DNA of 64,000 nt from Arthrobacter sp. MYb214 (GCF_002979865.1 NZ_PCPZ01000004.1:124001-188000); one strand, 5' to 3'; positions 24,732 to 33,964 are shown, numbered from the stretch's first letter. The notes: generated by a model from the sequence alone, not told the origin. Made by a program: numbers and translations.

Positions 24732-24851
24732 GTGGTCACACAAGGTTCCACGAAACCAGCATCGAGTCGAAGCCGAAGTCTCCTTCGGTGGTAAGGGTGT
24801 TCAGCCAAGGTCCGTGGAAAGAACGACCGTTTGAAAAGAGCTGATCACCCG

Positions 24852-25346
24852 ATGCGTTTAGACGTATTCAACCAATTGCCCGCAGCCGAGGCCGCTGATT
24901 TCCTGCGCCCCTGCGTCGATGTCGACCGCTGGATCGATGCCCTTGTTTCCGCCCGTCCTTTCAGCAGCTTCGATGCGCTTTCCAGCTTTGCGCTCCAGGA
25001 CGTCGCTCCCTTCAGCCGCGAGGAAATTGCCGCCGCCCTGGCCCACCATCCGCGCATCGGCGAACAGGCGCAGGGAAGCAGCAAGGAAGCGGACCTCTCC
25101 CGCGGCGAACAGGCAGGCCTGGACCTTGATGACGATGTCGCCTGCCGCCTGGCAGCAGCCAACCGGGCCTATGAGCAGCGCTTCAACAGGGTCTTCCTCA
25201 TCCGCGCCGCCGGCCGCAGCACCGAAGAAATCCTTGCCGAATGCGAACGCCGGCTGGCCAACGCAGAACAGGCCGAACTGCTTGAAGTAGCCGAGCAGCT
25301 GCGCCAGATTGCGCTGCTGCGGCTGGAGAACTCGGTGGACAACTAA
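24852..25346 (+). CDS. uraD: OHCU decarboxylase (2-oxo-4-hydroxy-4-carboxy-5-ureidoimidazoline decarboxylase)
   Basis: 164 residues. The active-site segment HHPRIGEQAQ..SKEADLSRGEQAGL keeps the HPRIG motif with catalytic His and the S-x-x-E-Q motif; NRAYEQRFNRVFLIRAAGRS is the conserved helix-strand before the C-terminus. It catalyses the last step of urate breakdown, to S-allantoin. ATG at 24852 is chosen over the in-frame TTG at 24831. First gene of the urate operon. Confidence 0.9.
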   Translation: MRLDVFNQLPAAEAADFLRPCVDVDRWIDALVSARPFSSFDALSSFALQDVAPFSREEIAAALAHHPRIGEQAQGSSKEADLSRGEQAGLDLDDDVACRLAAANRAYEQRFNRVFLIRAAGRSTEEILAECERRLANAEQAELLEVAEQLRQIALLRLENSVDN

Positions 25347-25413
25347 GCCCATGCCCGGGGTGAACCCCTGCGCATTTATCGATACCAATCCCTCCGACAG
25401 CCAGGAGATGAAC

Positions 25414-25770
25414 ATGGCAGATGGAAATGGCGAACGCAGCCACATCACCACCCACATACTCGACACCGGGACCGGGAGGCCTGCCTCCGGTGTCAAGGCC
25501 ACGCTGGAAGCCAAGACGGCATCCGGCTGGCAAGAAATCGGCTCGGGTTCCACGGATGCCGATGGCCGCATCAAGAACCTCGGACCGATACAGGTTGAAG
25601 CCGGCCGCTACCGGATTTCCTTTGAAACCGGCGGCTACTTCGGGAAGCAGGGAACGGAAAGCTTCTTCCCCGCGGTAAGCATCGATTTCTTCGTCAACGA
25701 CGTCGACGAGCACTACCACGTACCTCTTCTTATCAGCCCGTTTGCATATTCCACGTACCGAGGGAGTTAG
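25414..25770 (+). CDS. uraH: 5-hydroxyisourate hydrolase
   Basis: 118 residues, transthyretin-related. It has HITTHILDTGTGRPASGV near the N-terminus, HYHVPLLISPFAYSTYRGS at the end, and the YRGS C-terminal tetrapeptide that separates this enzyme from transthyretin. It opens the ring of 5-hydroxyisourate, the product of urate oxidase. ATG at 25414 has AGGAG six bases before it. It lies between uraD and the urate oxidase gene. Confidence 0.94.
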   Translation: MADGNGERSHITTHILDTGTGRPASGVKATLEAKTASGWQEIGSGSTDADGRIKNLGPIQVEAGRYRISFETGGYFGKQGTESFFPAVSIDFFVNDVDEHYHVPLLISPFAYSTYRGS

Positions 25771-25774
25771 AACA

Positions 25775-26698
25775 ATGACTACCGAAATCACCGCCCCAGC
25801 AGATACCAAGATCGTGCTGGGCTCCAACCAGTACGGCAAGGCCGAAGTCCGCCTGGTCAAGATCACCCGCGACACCGTGCGCCACCAGATCCAGGACCTG
25901 AACGTCACCAGCCAGCTGCACGGCGACTTCACCGCCGCGCACCAGGACGGCGACAACGGCCGCGTCGTCGCCACTGACACCCAGAAGAACACCGTCTATG
26001 GCCTGGCCCGCAACGGCGTGGGCGCCATCGAGGAGTTCCTGGTGCAGCTGGGAAACCACTTCACTGGCGAATTCGAGTGGATCACCGGCGGCCGCTGGGC
26101 AGCCCAGCAGTTCTTCTGGGACCGCATCAACGACCATGACCACGCCTTCTCGCAGAACAAGTCCGAAGTGCGCACCGCCGTGCTGGAAATCGACGCCGAA
26201 GGCAAGAAGTCCATCGTTGCCGGCCTGGAGGACCTCACCGTCCTGAAGTCCACGGGCAGCGAGTTCCACGGTTTCCCGGTGGACAAGTACACGACCCTGA
26301 AGGAAACCACCGACCGCATCCTGGCCACCGACGTGACTGCGCGCTGGCGCTACACCGGCCAGGCCATCGCCCAGGGCATCGACTTCGACGCGGTCTACAC
26401 CTCGGTGCGCCACCTGCTGCTGACCCGCTTCGCCGACACCCACTCGTACGCGTTGCAGCAGACCATGTTCCAGATGGGGCAGGCAGTGCTCGAAGCGCAT
26501 CCGGAAATCGCCGAAATCAAGATGTCCCTGCCTAACAAGCACCACTTCCTGGTTGACCTGGAAGTCTTCGGCCAAGACAACCCCAATGAGGTCTTCTTCG
26601 CCGCGGATCGCCCATACGGCCTGATCGAAGCGACGATCACCCGCGAAGGCACCGAGGCGAATCACCCCATCTGGGCCAATATTCCGGCATTTATCTAA
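25775..26698 (+). CDS. Urate oxidase (uricase)
   Basis: 307 residues in two T-fold halves. Lys22 (QYGKAEVRLVKI) and Thr67 (VVATDTQKNTVY, the family signature) form the catalytic dyad; LPNKHHFLVDL near the C-terminus carries the active-site His. The enzyme is cofactor-free and oxidises urate to 5-hydroxyisourate with O2. ATG at 25775 lies five bases after the uraH stop. Arthrobacter-type uricases have this length. C-terminal IWANIPAFI lacks a peroxisomal signal, as expected. Confidence 0.95.
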   Translation: MTTEITAPADTKIVLGSNQYGKAEVRLVKITRDTVRHQIQDLNVTSQLHGDFTAAHQDGDNGRVVATDTQKNTVYGLARNGVGAIEEFLVQLGNHFTGEFEWITGGRWAAQQFFWDRINDHDHAFSQNKSEVRTAVLEIDAEGKKSIVAGLEDLTVLKSTGSEFHGFPVDKYTTLKETTDRILATDVTARWRYTGQAIAQGIDFDAVYTSVRHLLLTRFADTHSYALQQTMFQMGQAVLEAHPEIAEIKMSLPNKHHFLVDLEVFGQDNPNEVFFAADRPYGLIEATITREGTEANHPIWANIPAFI

Positions 26699-26773
26699 CT
26701 GAACGGCGTTGAAGGTGGGCCGGCGCTGGCACGCCGGCACACCTTTGGCAGCGACTGACGTAGGAGGTCAGCC

Positions 26774-28309
26774 TTGAGCGCTACACAAGATGAATCTATC
26801 AAAGGCAATCGTCCCGAGGACGCGAAGCTCCCTCTGGGGAAGTCCTTTGCCTATGGCCTGCAGCATGTCCTGACGATGTACGGCGGCATTATCGCCCCGC
26901 CGCTGATCATCGGAAACGCTGCCGGCTTGGCCCCGGACGAGGTGGGCCTGCTGGTCGCCTGCTGCCTGTTTGTCGGCGGGCTGGCCACCATCCTGCAAAC
27001 CGTGGGCATCCCGTTCTTCGGGGCGCAGCTGCCGCTGGTCCAGGGCACGTCCTTCGCATCCGTGGCTACCATGGTGGCCATCGTCAACGGGGGAGGCGGA
27101 ATCCAGGCGGTCTTCGGGGCCGTGCTCGTCGCAGCGCTGATCGGCTTCCTCATAGCGCCGTTCTTCGCCCGCATTGTCAGGTACTTCCCGCCGGTGGTCA
27201 CCGGCGTGGTCATTACGATGATCGGCATCTCGCTGACCCCGGTCGCGGCCAACTGGGCCATGGGCGGGGACGCCAAGGCCGATGACTACGGGTCGCTGGC
27301 CAACATCGGCCTGGCCGCCGGAACACTGCTGGTGGTCCTGCTGCTGTCCAAGGTCGGCAATGCGGCGATTTCCCGCATGTCGATCCTGCTGGCCATCGTG
27401 CTGGGCACCGTCGCCGCAGCGCTGCTGGGCATGGCCGATTTCTCGCAGGTCGGGCACGGCGCGATCTTCGCCTTCCCGCAGCCACTGGCCTTCGGCATGC
27501 CGGTCTTCGAAATCGGCGGCATCATCTCGATGACCATCGTGGTGCTGGTGATCCTCACCGAAACCACCGCAGACATCCTCGCTGTGGGCGAGATCGCCGG
27601 ATCGAAGGTGGATTCCAAGCGCATTGCCGACGGCCTGCGTGCCGACATGGCCTCTTCCGCAGTGGCGCCGATTTTCAATACCTTCACCCAGTCGGCCTTT
27701 GCGCAGAATGTCGGCCTGGTGGCCATCACGGGCATCACCAGCCGCTTCGTTGTCGCGGCCGGTGGCGGCATCCTCGTCGTGCTCGGCTTGCTGCCGATCC
27801 TCGGACGAGTGGTCGCTGCCATCCCGACTCCGGTGCTCGGCGGCGCAGGCATCGTGCTCTTCGGCACCGTCGCCGCTTCCGGGATCCGGACCCTGTCCAA
27901 GGTGAAGTACGACGGCATGAACCTGGTGATCGTCGCGGCATCGATTGCCTTTGGCTGCATCCCGATTGTGAAGCCGGACTTCTACGCTGGATTCCCCACG
28001 TGGTTCGAGACGATCTTCCACTCCGGGATTTCCTCGGCGGCCGTGATGGCCGTGCTGCTGAACCTGCTGTTCAACGAACTCAAGTTCGGGAATACAAAGG
28101 ATGCATCGGTCTTCTCGGCGGCTCCGCCGCGCATGGTCAAGACCGAGGAGATCTGCGGATTGCTCGATGGCGACCACTACGTGGGCGGCAAGCTCATCGA
28201 CAAGGAAGGCTACGAAATTCCGGTGGTCACACCCGATGAATTCGAGCAGATCCAGACCGGAGCCATCCAGATGCCTGTACCCAGGCCTGCCGAGACATCA
28301 GGGCACTGA
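26774..28309 (+). CDS. NCS2-family urate/xanthine permease
   Basis: 511 residues, about 14 membrane segments. It starts GLQHVLTMYGGIIAPPLIIGNAAGL, contains PLVQGTSFASV (substrate-contact helix), and NCS2 motif 1 appears as QNVGLVAITGITSRFVVAAGG in the UraA/UacT manner. TTG at 26774 follows GGAGGTCAGCC. It ends the uraD-uraH-uricase operon, so urate uptake is the likely role; xanthine is the alternative. Confidence 0.9.
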   Translation: MSATQDESIKGNRPEDAKLPLGKSFAYGLQHVLTMYGGIIAPPLIIGNAAGLAPDEVGLLVACCLFVGGLATILQTVGIPFFGAQLPLVQGTSFASVATMVAIVNGGGGIQAVFGAVLVAALIGFLIAPFFARIVRYFPPVVTGVVITMIGISLTPVAANWAMGGDAKADDYGSLANIGLAAGTLLVVLLLSKVGNAAISRMSILLAIVLGTVAAALLGMADFSQVGHGAIFAFPQPLAFGMPVFEIGGIISMTIVVLVILTETTADILAVGEIAGSKVDSKRIADGLRADMASSAVAPIFNTFTQSAFAQNVGLVAITGITSRFVVAAGGGILVVLGLLPILGRVVAAIPTPVLGGAGIVLFGTVAASGIRTLSKVKYDGMNLVIVAASIAFGCIPIVKPDFYAGFPTWFETIFHSGISSAAVMAVLLNLLFNELKFGNTKDASVFSAAPPRMVKTEEICGLLDGDHYVGGKLIDKEGYEIPVVTPDEFEQIQTGAIQMPVPRPAETSGH

Positions 28310-28370
28310 GGAATCGGCCCCATCCGAACCCGACGTCTACGACGAGCTCGATGACGAGAAGTAGCAGCTA

Positions 28371-28412
28371 GCGCGAAATGCTCGCAAACTCCGGTTTGCG
28401 GGCATTTTGCGC
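28371..28412 (+). terminator. Terminator of the urate operon
   Basis: GCGCGAAATGCTCGCAAAC (28371-28389) folds back on 28394-28412 with a TCCG loop, 19 pairs including two G-T. This is one of the strongest hairpins in the window. The 186 bases after it, up to glk, hold no gene I can support. Confidence 0.85.
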
Positions 28413-28598
28413 GAGCTCGAGCAGTTGCACTTCACAGCGCGAACAGCCAGGGAGCACCGCCGGACGAGTTTTCCGGGCACCTTGCTCAGGGCTGGCCCAA
28501 GTGCTGGACTGCGTTGGATGTTCCGTGCAGGCACCGGACCAGTCCCGGGCTCCTGTGCGGCAGCGGGAGCATCGGCGTTTTGCGAGGGTCTAAGCTAG

Positions 28599-29567
28599 AT
28601 GACTGTGAGTTCAGCAAATCTTTCCATCGGCGTTGACATCGGTGGCACCAAAATCCTTGCAGCCCTTGTGGATCAAGAGGGGAACGCCTTCGGGCAAATC
28701 CGCCGCGAGACACCTGACCATGACGTGGCGGGGACCGAACGTGCCCTGGCTGAGATGATCCGCGAGCTCTCGAAGGGCAACGAAGGTCTTCCGGTGGGCA
28801 TTGGAGCCGCGGGATGGATGGACCGCAAGGGGCAGAACGTGCTGTTCAGCCCCCACCTGTCTTGGCGCAATGAACCGGTGCGCGACCGTCTGATGCAGCT
28901 GGTAGGACATGAAGTGACTCTGGTCAACGACGCTGATGCGGCCGGCTGGGCCGAGCATCGTTTTGGCGCGGGCCGGGGCGAAAGCGACATGGTGTGCCTG
29001 ACCCTCGGAACGGGGATCGGCGGGGCGGTCATCCTCGGAGGGCAAATCCACCGTGGCAAGTCCGGGATTGCTGGCGAATTCGGGCACCAGGTGATCGTTC
29101 CCGGCGGCCACCGGTGCGCCTGCGGAAACCGCGGTTGCTGGGAGCAGTACGCCTCTGGCAATGCCCTGGGCCGGGAAGGAGCCGAACTTGTGCGCAGCAA
29201 ATCACCGGTGGCCTTCCGCCTGCGCGAGGCCGTGGGCGATGATCCGGACGCCGTTACCGGGGCGGAGGTAACTCGACTTGCCGCAGAGGGCGACCCGGCG
29301 TGCGCCGACCTCATTGCGGATATGGGCGAATGGCTCGGGTTGGGCATTTCGAATCTGGTCTCGGTTCTGGATCCGGGGACCATCGTTATCGGCGGCGGCT
29401 TGGGCGCGGCGTCGAAGCAACTGGTGGCCACCGCGGAGGAGACTTACCGCCGCACCCTCTCCGGCAGGGGCTACCGTCCCTTTGCGAAGATCAGCCAAGC
29501 CGAATTGGGTCCGTTGGCAGGCCTGATCGGGGCTGCTGATTTGGCGAGGTTCAATCAACAGCAATAA
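28599..29567 (+). CDS. ROK-family glucokinase
   Basis: 322 residues. The phosphate motif VDIGGTKILAALVD is at the N-terminus; TLGTGIGGAVILGGQIHRGKSGIAGEFGHQ covers the ATP and sugar sites; the ROK zinc motif C173-A-C-G-N-R-G-C-W-E182 is intact. IVIGGGLG is the adenosine motif. This matches the actinobacterial GlkA type, which phosphorylates glucose and takes part in carbon repression. The substrate could also be another hexose or amino-sugar. A MFS transporter gene follows at 67 bases. Confidence 0.85.
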   Translation: MTVSSANLSIGVDIGGTKILAALVDQEGNAFGQIRRETPDHDVAGTERALAEMIRELSKGNEGLPVGIGAAGWMDRKGQNVLFSPHLSWRNEPVRDRLMQLVGHEVTLVNDADAAGWAEHRFGAGRGESDMVCLTLGTGIGGAVILGGQIHRGKSGIAGEFGHQVIVPGGHRCACGNRGCWEQYASGNALGREGAELVRSKSPVAFRLREAVGDDPDAVTGAEVTRLAAEGDPACADLIADMGEWLGLGISNLVSVLDPGTIVIGGGLGAASKQLVATAEETYRRTLSGRGYRPFAKISQAELGPLAGLIGAADLARFNQQQ

Positions 29568-29570
29568 TCA

Positions 29571-29599
29571 TTGACAGGACATTAGGTCTTATCTAGGCT
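29571..29599 (+). promoter_or_regulatory. Promoter of the MFS gene at 29635
   Basis: Consensus TTGACA at 29571-29576, 17-base spacer and TAGGCT at 29594-29599. It lies in the short gap after the glucokinase gene, so the transporter can be transcribed independently. Confidence 0.55.
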
Positions 29600-29634
29600 C
29601 AGGTTGTTATTCAACACGAGAGCGAGGTTCCGGC

Positions 29635-30846
29635 ATGGCCCTGCCAGAGAAGCCGCCGCAAACCCGTGGCTGGCCGCTAGCAGTCGTTTTGGGAACCTAC
29701 GCGGCCGCCATGTGCGGTACCACCATGCCGACCGCGCTGTATCCAATGCTCCAGGATGAATACGGCCTGAGCACCGCCGCCTCGACCCAGCTTTTTGCGA
29801 TATACGCCCTGGTGGTGCTCACGGTGCTGTGCATCTTCGGTTCCCTCTCCGACGCCATTGGCCGCAAGCCCGTCATGATTCTCGGGCTGCTCTCCTCGGC
29901 CGCCAGCGGGATGCTCTATGCCGTGGCCACCGACGCGCCCATGCTGTTCATTGCCCGGGCCCTGTCCGGGGTGTGCGCCGGGCTGGTCACCGGTACGGCC
30001 ACAGCCTATTTGGCGGATCTGGTCTCCAGCTCCGGACGCGGTGCCGCCATTTCCAGCCTGGCGAATATGGCGGGACTCGGCAGCGGGCCGGCCTTGGCGG
30101 CATTTCTGACTTTCTTCTTCCCGGCTACCCCCATGATCGCCTTCAGCGTGCACGCGGTGCTTTCGGGCCTGTGCATCGTGCTGCTGGCCATGATCCCCGA
30201 CAGTGTTGCGCACCGCCGGGGCGGATGGAAACTCAGCCTTCCGCTGGTGCCGCGTTTGGCACGACGTGACTTCTGCGTGGGCGGACTGATGACCCTGGGC
30301 TTTGCGGTCATGGGCGGCTGTACAGCCATGACGTCCATCCTGGTGGTCCGCGCCTTTGGGATTACCGACCTGCGCCTGCTGGGGCTCATCGGTTCGCTGA
30401 TTTTCGCCGCCACTGCCGTGGGCCAGAAAGCGGGCGGGAAGCTGGTCAGCGAAAAAGTGCAGCTGGGCTATGCCGGGCTGGCGGTGGGCGCAGTGCTGAT
30501 AGCTATTGCCCCGAGGTTGGGCGGGAGCCTGGCGGTCACGGTGTACCTGGTTGGCCTGGTGGTTGCTGGACTGAGCCATGGTGCGCTGTTCCCGGTGGGA
30601 CTGGGCATCGTACTGCGGCGCATCGAGCTGCGGCATCGAGGCAGCGCCAGCTCCGCCTTCTGGGTGCTGGGCTACGCCCTGACCGCACTTGGGGCGCTGG
30701 GGCTGGGCTGGGTAGGGCAGATCAGCGGCGAATCGATGGCAGTGACCTGCTTCGGCGCAATCATCGCACTGTGCGCAATCGGGTGCGCCAGGCTTCATCG
30801 CAGCTGGGAGGATTCCGCAAACTCGCGGATCCCTGCCGGACCCTAG
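29635..30846 (+). CDS. MFS transporter, DHA1-like
   Basis: 403 residues, twelve predicted helices. YAAAMCGTTMPTALYPML is helix 1; FGSLSDAIGRKPVMILG is a clear motif A between helices 2 and 3; LSGVCAGLVTGTATAYLADL covers helix 4-5. The second half has the weaker repeat GQKAGGKLVSE. Probably a small-molecule exporter; no substrate is evident. Ribosome site GAGCGAGG precedes the ATG. Confidence 0.8.
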   Translation: MALPEKPPQTRGWPLAVVLGTYAAAMCGTTMPTALYPMLQDEYGLSTAASTQLFAIYALVVLTVLCIFGSLSDAIGRKPVMILGLLSSAASGMLYAVATDAPMLFIARALSGVCAGLVTGTATAYLADLVSSSGRGAAISSLANMAGLGSGPALAAFLTFFFPATPMIAFSVHAVLSGLCIVLLAMIPDSVAHRRGGWKLSLPLVPRLARRDFCVGGLMTLGFAVMGGCTAMTSILVVRAFGITDLRLLGLIGSLIFAATAVGQKAGGKLVSEKVQLGYAGLAVGAVLIAIAPRLGGSLAVTVYLVGLVVAGLSHGALFPVGLGIVLRRIELRHRGSASSAFWVLGYALTALGALGLGWVGQISGESMAVTCFGAIIALCAIGCARLHRSWEDSANSRIPAGP

Positions 30847-31032
30847 GCCCGTGTGCGGCGGGCATTGCTGGCAAGACAGCCGAGCTCCAGGCGAGCCCCG
30901 GCCTGCGTGTGGCAGAGAACACGTGGCTTGCCGGAATGAGGTGCAGCCGATCCTCGTTGGGCATTGATAGAAGAAAACCGTATCCGGCAATGGCCCGAAC
31001 CAGTGGCCTCGGGCAGATCTGAAAGGCAATCA

Positions 31033-31638
31033 ATGACAGTTGCATCCCAGGAAATCCAGGCCGACACAGCAACGCTCAACGCCATTTTTGGCGAGGCGCG
31101 CACCGCTAACGCGTTCACCGGAGAGGTTACCGAGGAGCAGGCCCAGGAAATCTACGAACTGGCCAAGTTCGGTCCAACCGCGTTCAATTCCCAGCCGCTG
31201 CGCGTCACCTACGTGCGGTCGGACGAAGCCCGCGCCACCCTGGTCGACGCGCTCTCCAACGGCAACAAAGCCAAGACCGCCGCAGCTCCGCTGGTAGCGA
31301 TCCTCAGCTATGACACCGCATGGCACGAACAGTGGGACAACTTCCTGCCCGGCTACAACGCGCCCAAGGCCATGTACGATGCTGATGCGGACTTCACCGC
31401 ATCCACCGGCAACAACAACGCACACCTGCAGGCGGGCTACTTCATGCTGGCCGCGCGCAGCTTGGGCTTCGCGGTAGGTCCAATGACCGGCGCAGACTTC
31501 TCCGCCATCGACGCATCGTTCTTCCCGGAAGGCGATCAGAAGAGTTTCCTGGTCGTGAATATCGGCCAGCCAGCCGAAAGCGAGATCGGCTCGCCAAAAG
31601 CACGCTTCGACTACGAAGCAGTTGTCCGCACCGTCTAG
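31033..31638 (+). CDS. RutE/HadB-like nitroreductase (malonic semialdehyde reductase type)
   Basis: 201 residues. It has the FMN nitroreductase fold with the RutE-type order: IFGEARTANAFTGEVTEEQAQEIYELAKFGPTAFNSQPLRVTYV, HLQAGYFMLAARSLGFAVGPMTGADFSAIDASFFPEGD. RutE reduces malonic semialdehyde, and inositol breakdown by the neighbouring iol locus makes malonic semialdehyde; the link is suggestive only. No other rut genes are present. ATG at 31033 is supported by GAAAGGCAATCA; a longer frame upstream is not. Confidence 0.78.
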   Translation: MTVASQEIQADTATLNAIFGEARTANAFTGEVTEEQAQEIYELAKFGPTAFNSQPLRVTYVRSDEARATLVDALSNGNKAKTAAAPLVAILSYDTAWHEQWDNFLPGYNAPKAMYDADADFTASTGNNNAHLQAGYFMLAARSLGFAVGPMTGADFSAIDASFFPEGDQKSFLVVNIGQPAESEIGSPKARFDYEAVVRTV

Positions 31639-31669
31639 GTGCATCGAGTACTTCGAAAACGGCATGCGC

Positions 31670-31708
31670 CAGAAGCCCGGAATTCACACGGTGAATTCCG
31701 GGCTTCTG
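31670..31708. terminator. Bidirectional terminator between convergent genes
   Basis: CAGAAGCCCGGAATTCAC (31670-31687) and its exact complement (31691-31708), loop ACG: an 18-bp perfect stem between the RutE-like gene and the leftward TIM-barrel gene. Confidence 0.85.
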
Positions 31709-31726
31709 CACGCCAGCGGGAGGATC

Positions 31727-32743
31727 CTAGGAGGTTGCGGCCAATGAAGCTTGCAGGGCCGCGTCGGCCTCAATGAGTACCTTGGCGGCGACTTCCAGGC
31801 CCTCAACGGCACCTAGCTCGGTGTCCTCGTGTTCGATGTTCACCATCATTTCCGGATCCACCTCGTGCAATGCGCGCAAGAATTCGGTCCAGAATGCGGT
31901 GTCATGTCCCTTGCCCAAAGCCACGAAGTCCCAGGCTGAATTCTTCGGCCACTCGTTCGCCCATTCATCCCCGCCGAGGTTGGTGCGTGGTTCGTCTTCG
32001 CCCAGCTTGCGGAAGCTGTTATCCAATACGCCCTGGATGGCCGCATTCGGATTGACGCGCACATCCTTGGCTGCTGCGTGGAAGACCCATGGGCCCAGGT
32101 CGCGGACAACGGCTACTGGATCCATCTGCTGCCAGAAGAGGTGCGAGGCATCCAGTTCAACTCCGATGTTGCTGGTACCCGCCCGCTTCAACAGCTCGCG
32201 AAAGCTTGCAGGGTTGAAGACCAGGTTCTGCGGGTGCAGCTCCAGAGCAACCTTGACTCCGTGTTCGACAGCCAGCTCATCGATTTCTTTCCAGAATTCC
32301 GCGGCGATCCCGAATTGATAGTCCAGCTGGTCCAGGGCTGCCGAATTCCAGGCATTGACTACCCAGTTCGGGGTCGAAGCATTGGGGTCTCCAGCGGGCA
32401 GGCCGGACATGGTGACCACGCGGGTCTGGCCTAGGCGCGCGGCCAGCTTGATGGAGCGGCGAATGTCCTCGGCGTGCTTCTGGCCGATTTCGCGATTGGG
32501 GTGCAATGGGTTGCCGTTGCAGTTCAGCCCATAGATTTCCACGCCGGTGCCTTCGAATTGGGCGAGGAAAGCATCGCGAGCGATGTCGGATTCCAGGATC
32601 TCGTCGATGTTCGGCACGTGCACTGGGGGCAAGAAGCCGCCGGTGTTCAATTCGATGCCGGTCAGTCCCTGGGCGGCAATGACCTCCAGGGCTTCGGCCA
32701 GCGGGCGGTTGTGGAGGATTGCGTTGTAGACTCCGAGTTTCAC
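31727..32743 (-). CDS. AP-endonuclease-2-type TIM-barrel sugar isomerase/epimerase
   Basis: 338 residues, longer than the usual 270-300. It starts MKLGVYNAILHNRPLAEALEVIAAQGLTGIELNTGGF, with metal-site candidates at ALELHPQNL (Glu), VELDASHLFWQQ (Asp and His) and NIEHEDTE (Glu). An insertion WDFVALGKGHDTAFWTEF lies before the last strand, as in relatives acting with Gfo/Idh/MocA dehydrogenases on oxidised sugars or inositols. Its ATG overlaps the TGA of the dehydrogenase (ATGA). One of five TIM-barrel proteins in this locus; exact reaction unknown. Confidence 0.82.
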   Translation of the reverse strand: MKLGVYNAILHNRPLAEALEVIAAQGLTGIELNTGGFLPPVHVPNIDEILESDIARDAFLAQFEGTGVEIYGLNCNGNPLHPNREIGQKHAEDIRRSIKLAARLGQTRVVTMSGLPAGDPNASTPNWVVNAWNSAALDQLDYQFGIAAEFWKEIDELAVEHGVKVALELHPQNLVFNPASFRELLKRAGTSNIGVELDASHLFWQQMDPVAVVRDLGPWVFHAAAKDVRVNPNAAIQGVLDNSFRKLGEDEPRTNLGGDEWANEWPKNSAWDFVALGKGHDTAFWTEFLRALHEVDPEMMVNIEHEDTELGAVEGLEVAAKVLIEADAALQASLAATS

Positions 32744-33912
32744 AGTGAAACCTTCTTTCCGTCATTGGCAGCGGACTGCACGACCGCCTGGAGGACCTGC
32801 ATATTGTGCACGCCCTCGTCGAATGTTGCGTTGCTGGGAAGTGCATTGCCCAGGCCGCAGACCTCGTCGAGGAAGGCGCGCGCCTGGTAGCCGAAGGCAT
32901 CATTCTGGCCGAAGCCGACACCTGGCGCATCCATGGGCAGTCCGCCACTGAGGTAGGCGTGTTCCGAGCCGAGATTTACCGTGCGGTAGCCGTTGGTTGC
33001 CGAAGGGCCCTCGGTGAGCATGATTTCGATTTCCGCTGGACGCAGCTGGCTGAAGCGTGCGGCGCCCTTCTCGCAAAAGACCTCGAAGGTCAGCGTATTG
33101 GGGTGGCCGGCTGTCACGCGGGAAACTTCCAGGCTGCCTGCGGCCCCGGCGAACTGTACGTTGAACGCCGCGTAGTCGTCGTTTTCTACCGGCTCGGACG
33201 TGTCGCTCAGTTCCACGAGATCGTGGCCGGTGACGGCGCCGGCTGGCAGGAAGCGTTCGGTGATGCTGGTGCTCAGCTGGCCGCCGCTGACCGAAAGAAT
33301 CTCGCCGGCCAGGAATTCGGCAACGTAGGCCAGGTGGCTTCCCACATCGGCCAGTGCGCCCGAGCCTGGCTGGCCCTTGAAGCGCCAGCTCATCGGGGCC
33401 TGCGGGTTGTGGCCGTAGTCGGTCCAGTAGCGTCCGGAGAAATGCAGCACCTTGCCCAGGGTGCCATCGGCGATCAGGTTCTGGATCGTGGCGATGCCCG
33501 GGGTGCGGCGGAAGGTGAAGCCAACGCGGGCCACGGAGTCGGCGTTGCGGGCCGCGGTGGCCATCGCTTCAGCTTCTTGAAGGGTGTCAGCCAGCGGCTT
33601 TTCGCACAAAACGTGCTTGCCGGCAGCCAGCAGGCCCTCGACGGCTTCACGGTGGAAACGGTTGGCAATAACTACCGAGACCACGTCGATATCTGGATCT
33701 GCGGCCACCTCTTGCCAGGAGCCGAGCGCCTTTTCGTAGCCGTAGCGCTTGGCGACCTTGGCCGCGAGCTCGGTGTTCACATCAGCCACGGCAACGTAGC
33801 GAAGCGGCGGCAAGTCGGAGCTGTAGAGGGTGGGTGCTGTGCGGTACCCAGCGATGTGGGACAGCTCGGCCATGCCGGCGCCAATGACGGCAATGCCGAT
33901 GGTTTTTGTCAT
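32740..33912 (-). CDS. Gfo/Idh/MocA-family NAD(P)-dependent dehydrogenase
   Basis: 390 residues. The Rossmann start IGIAVIGAGMAELSH has Glu where the third Gly/Ala usually stands. HVLCEKPLADTLQEAEAM carries the family EKP motif with the catalytic Lys; GSGALADVGSHLAYVAEFL has the His that completes the site. It is a near relative of the protein at 50788 (both have the YxxxxxxPxxWRFxxxxxGSG(A/V)LAD block). Likely oxidises an inositol or a glycoside at a ring hydroxyl. Translationally coupled to the TIM-barrel gene, under a LacI operator. Confidence 0.88.
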   Translation of the reverse strand: MTKTIGIAVIGAGMAELSHIAGYRTAPTLYSSDLPPLRYVAVADVNTELAAKVAKRYGYEKALGSWQEVAADPDIDVVSVVIANRFHREAVEGLLAAGKHVLCEKPLADTLQEAEAMATAARNADSVARVGFTFRRTPGIATIQNLIADGTLGKVLHFSGRYWTDYGHNPQAPMSWRFKGQPGSGALADVGSHLAYVAEFLAGEILSVSGGQLSTSITERFLPAGAVTGHDLVELSDTSEPVENDDYAAFNVQFAGAAGSLEVSRVTAGHPNTLTFEVFCEKGAARFSQLRPAEIEIMLTEGPSATNGYRTVNLGSEHAYLSGGLPMDAPGVGFGQNDAFGYQARAFLDEVCGLGNALPSNATFDEGVHNMQVLQAVVQSAANDGKKVSL

Positions 33913-33946
33913 GGAATTCTCCTGGATGAAAGCTGTTCATGGAATA

Positions 33947-33964
33947 TTTTGGAGCGCTCCAAAA
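33947..33964. promoter_or_regulatory. LacI operator TTTTGGAGCGCTCCAAAA
   Basis: Perfect 18-bp palindrome with the central CG typical of LacI-family sites. It lies 35 bases before the dehydrogenase start and between that gene and the LacI gene at 34031. A variant lies at 50706-50723. Confidence 0.82.

Noticed and set aside
26768-28177. Long antisense frame over the NCS2 permease gene
   Set aside because: Its translation is a His/Asp/Gln-rich mirror of a membrane protein gene and no ribosome site precedes it.
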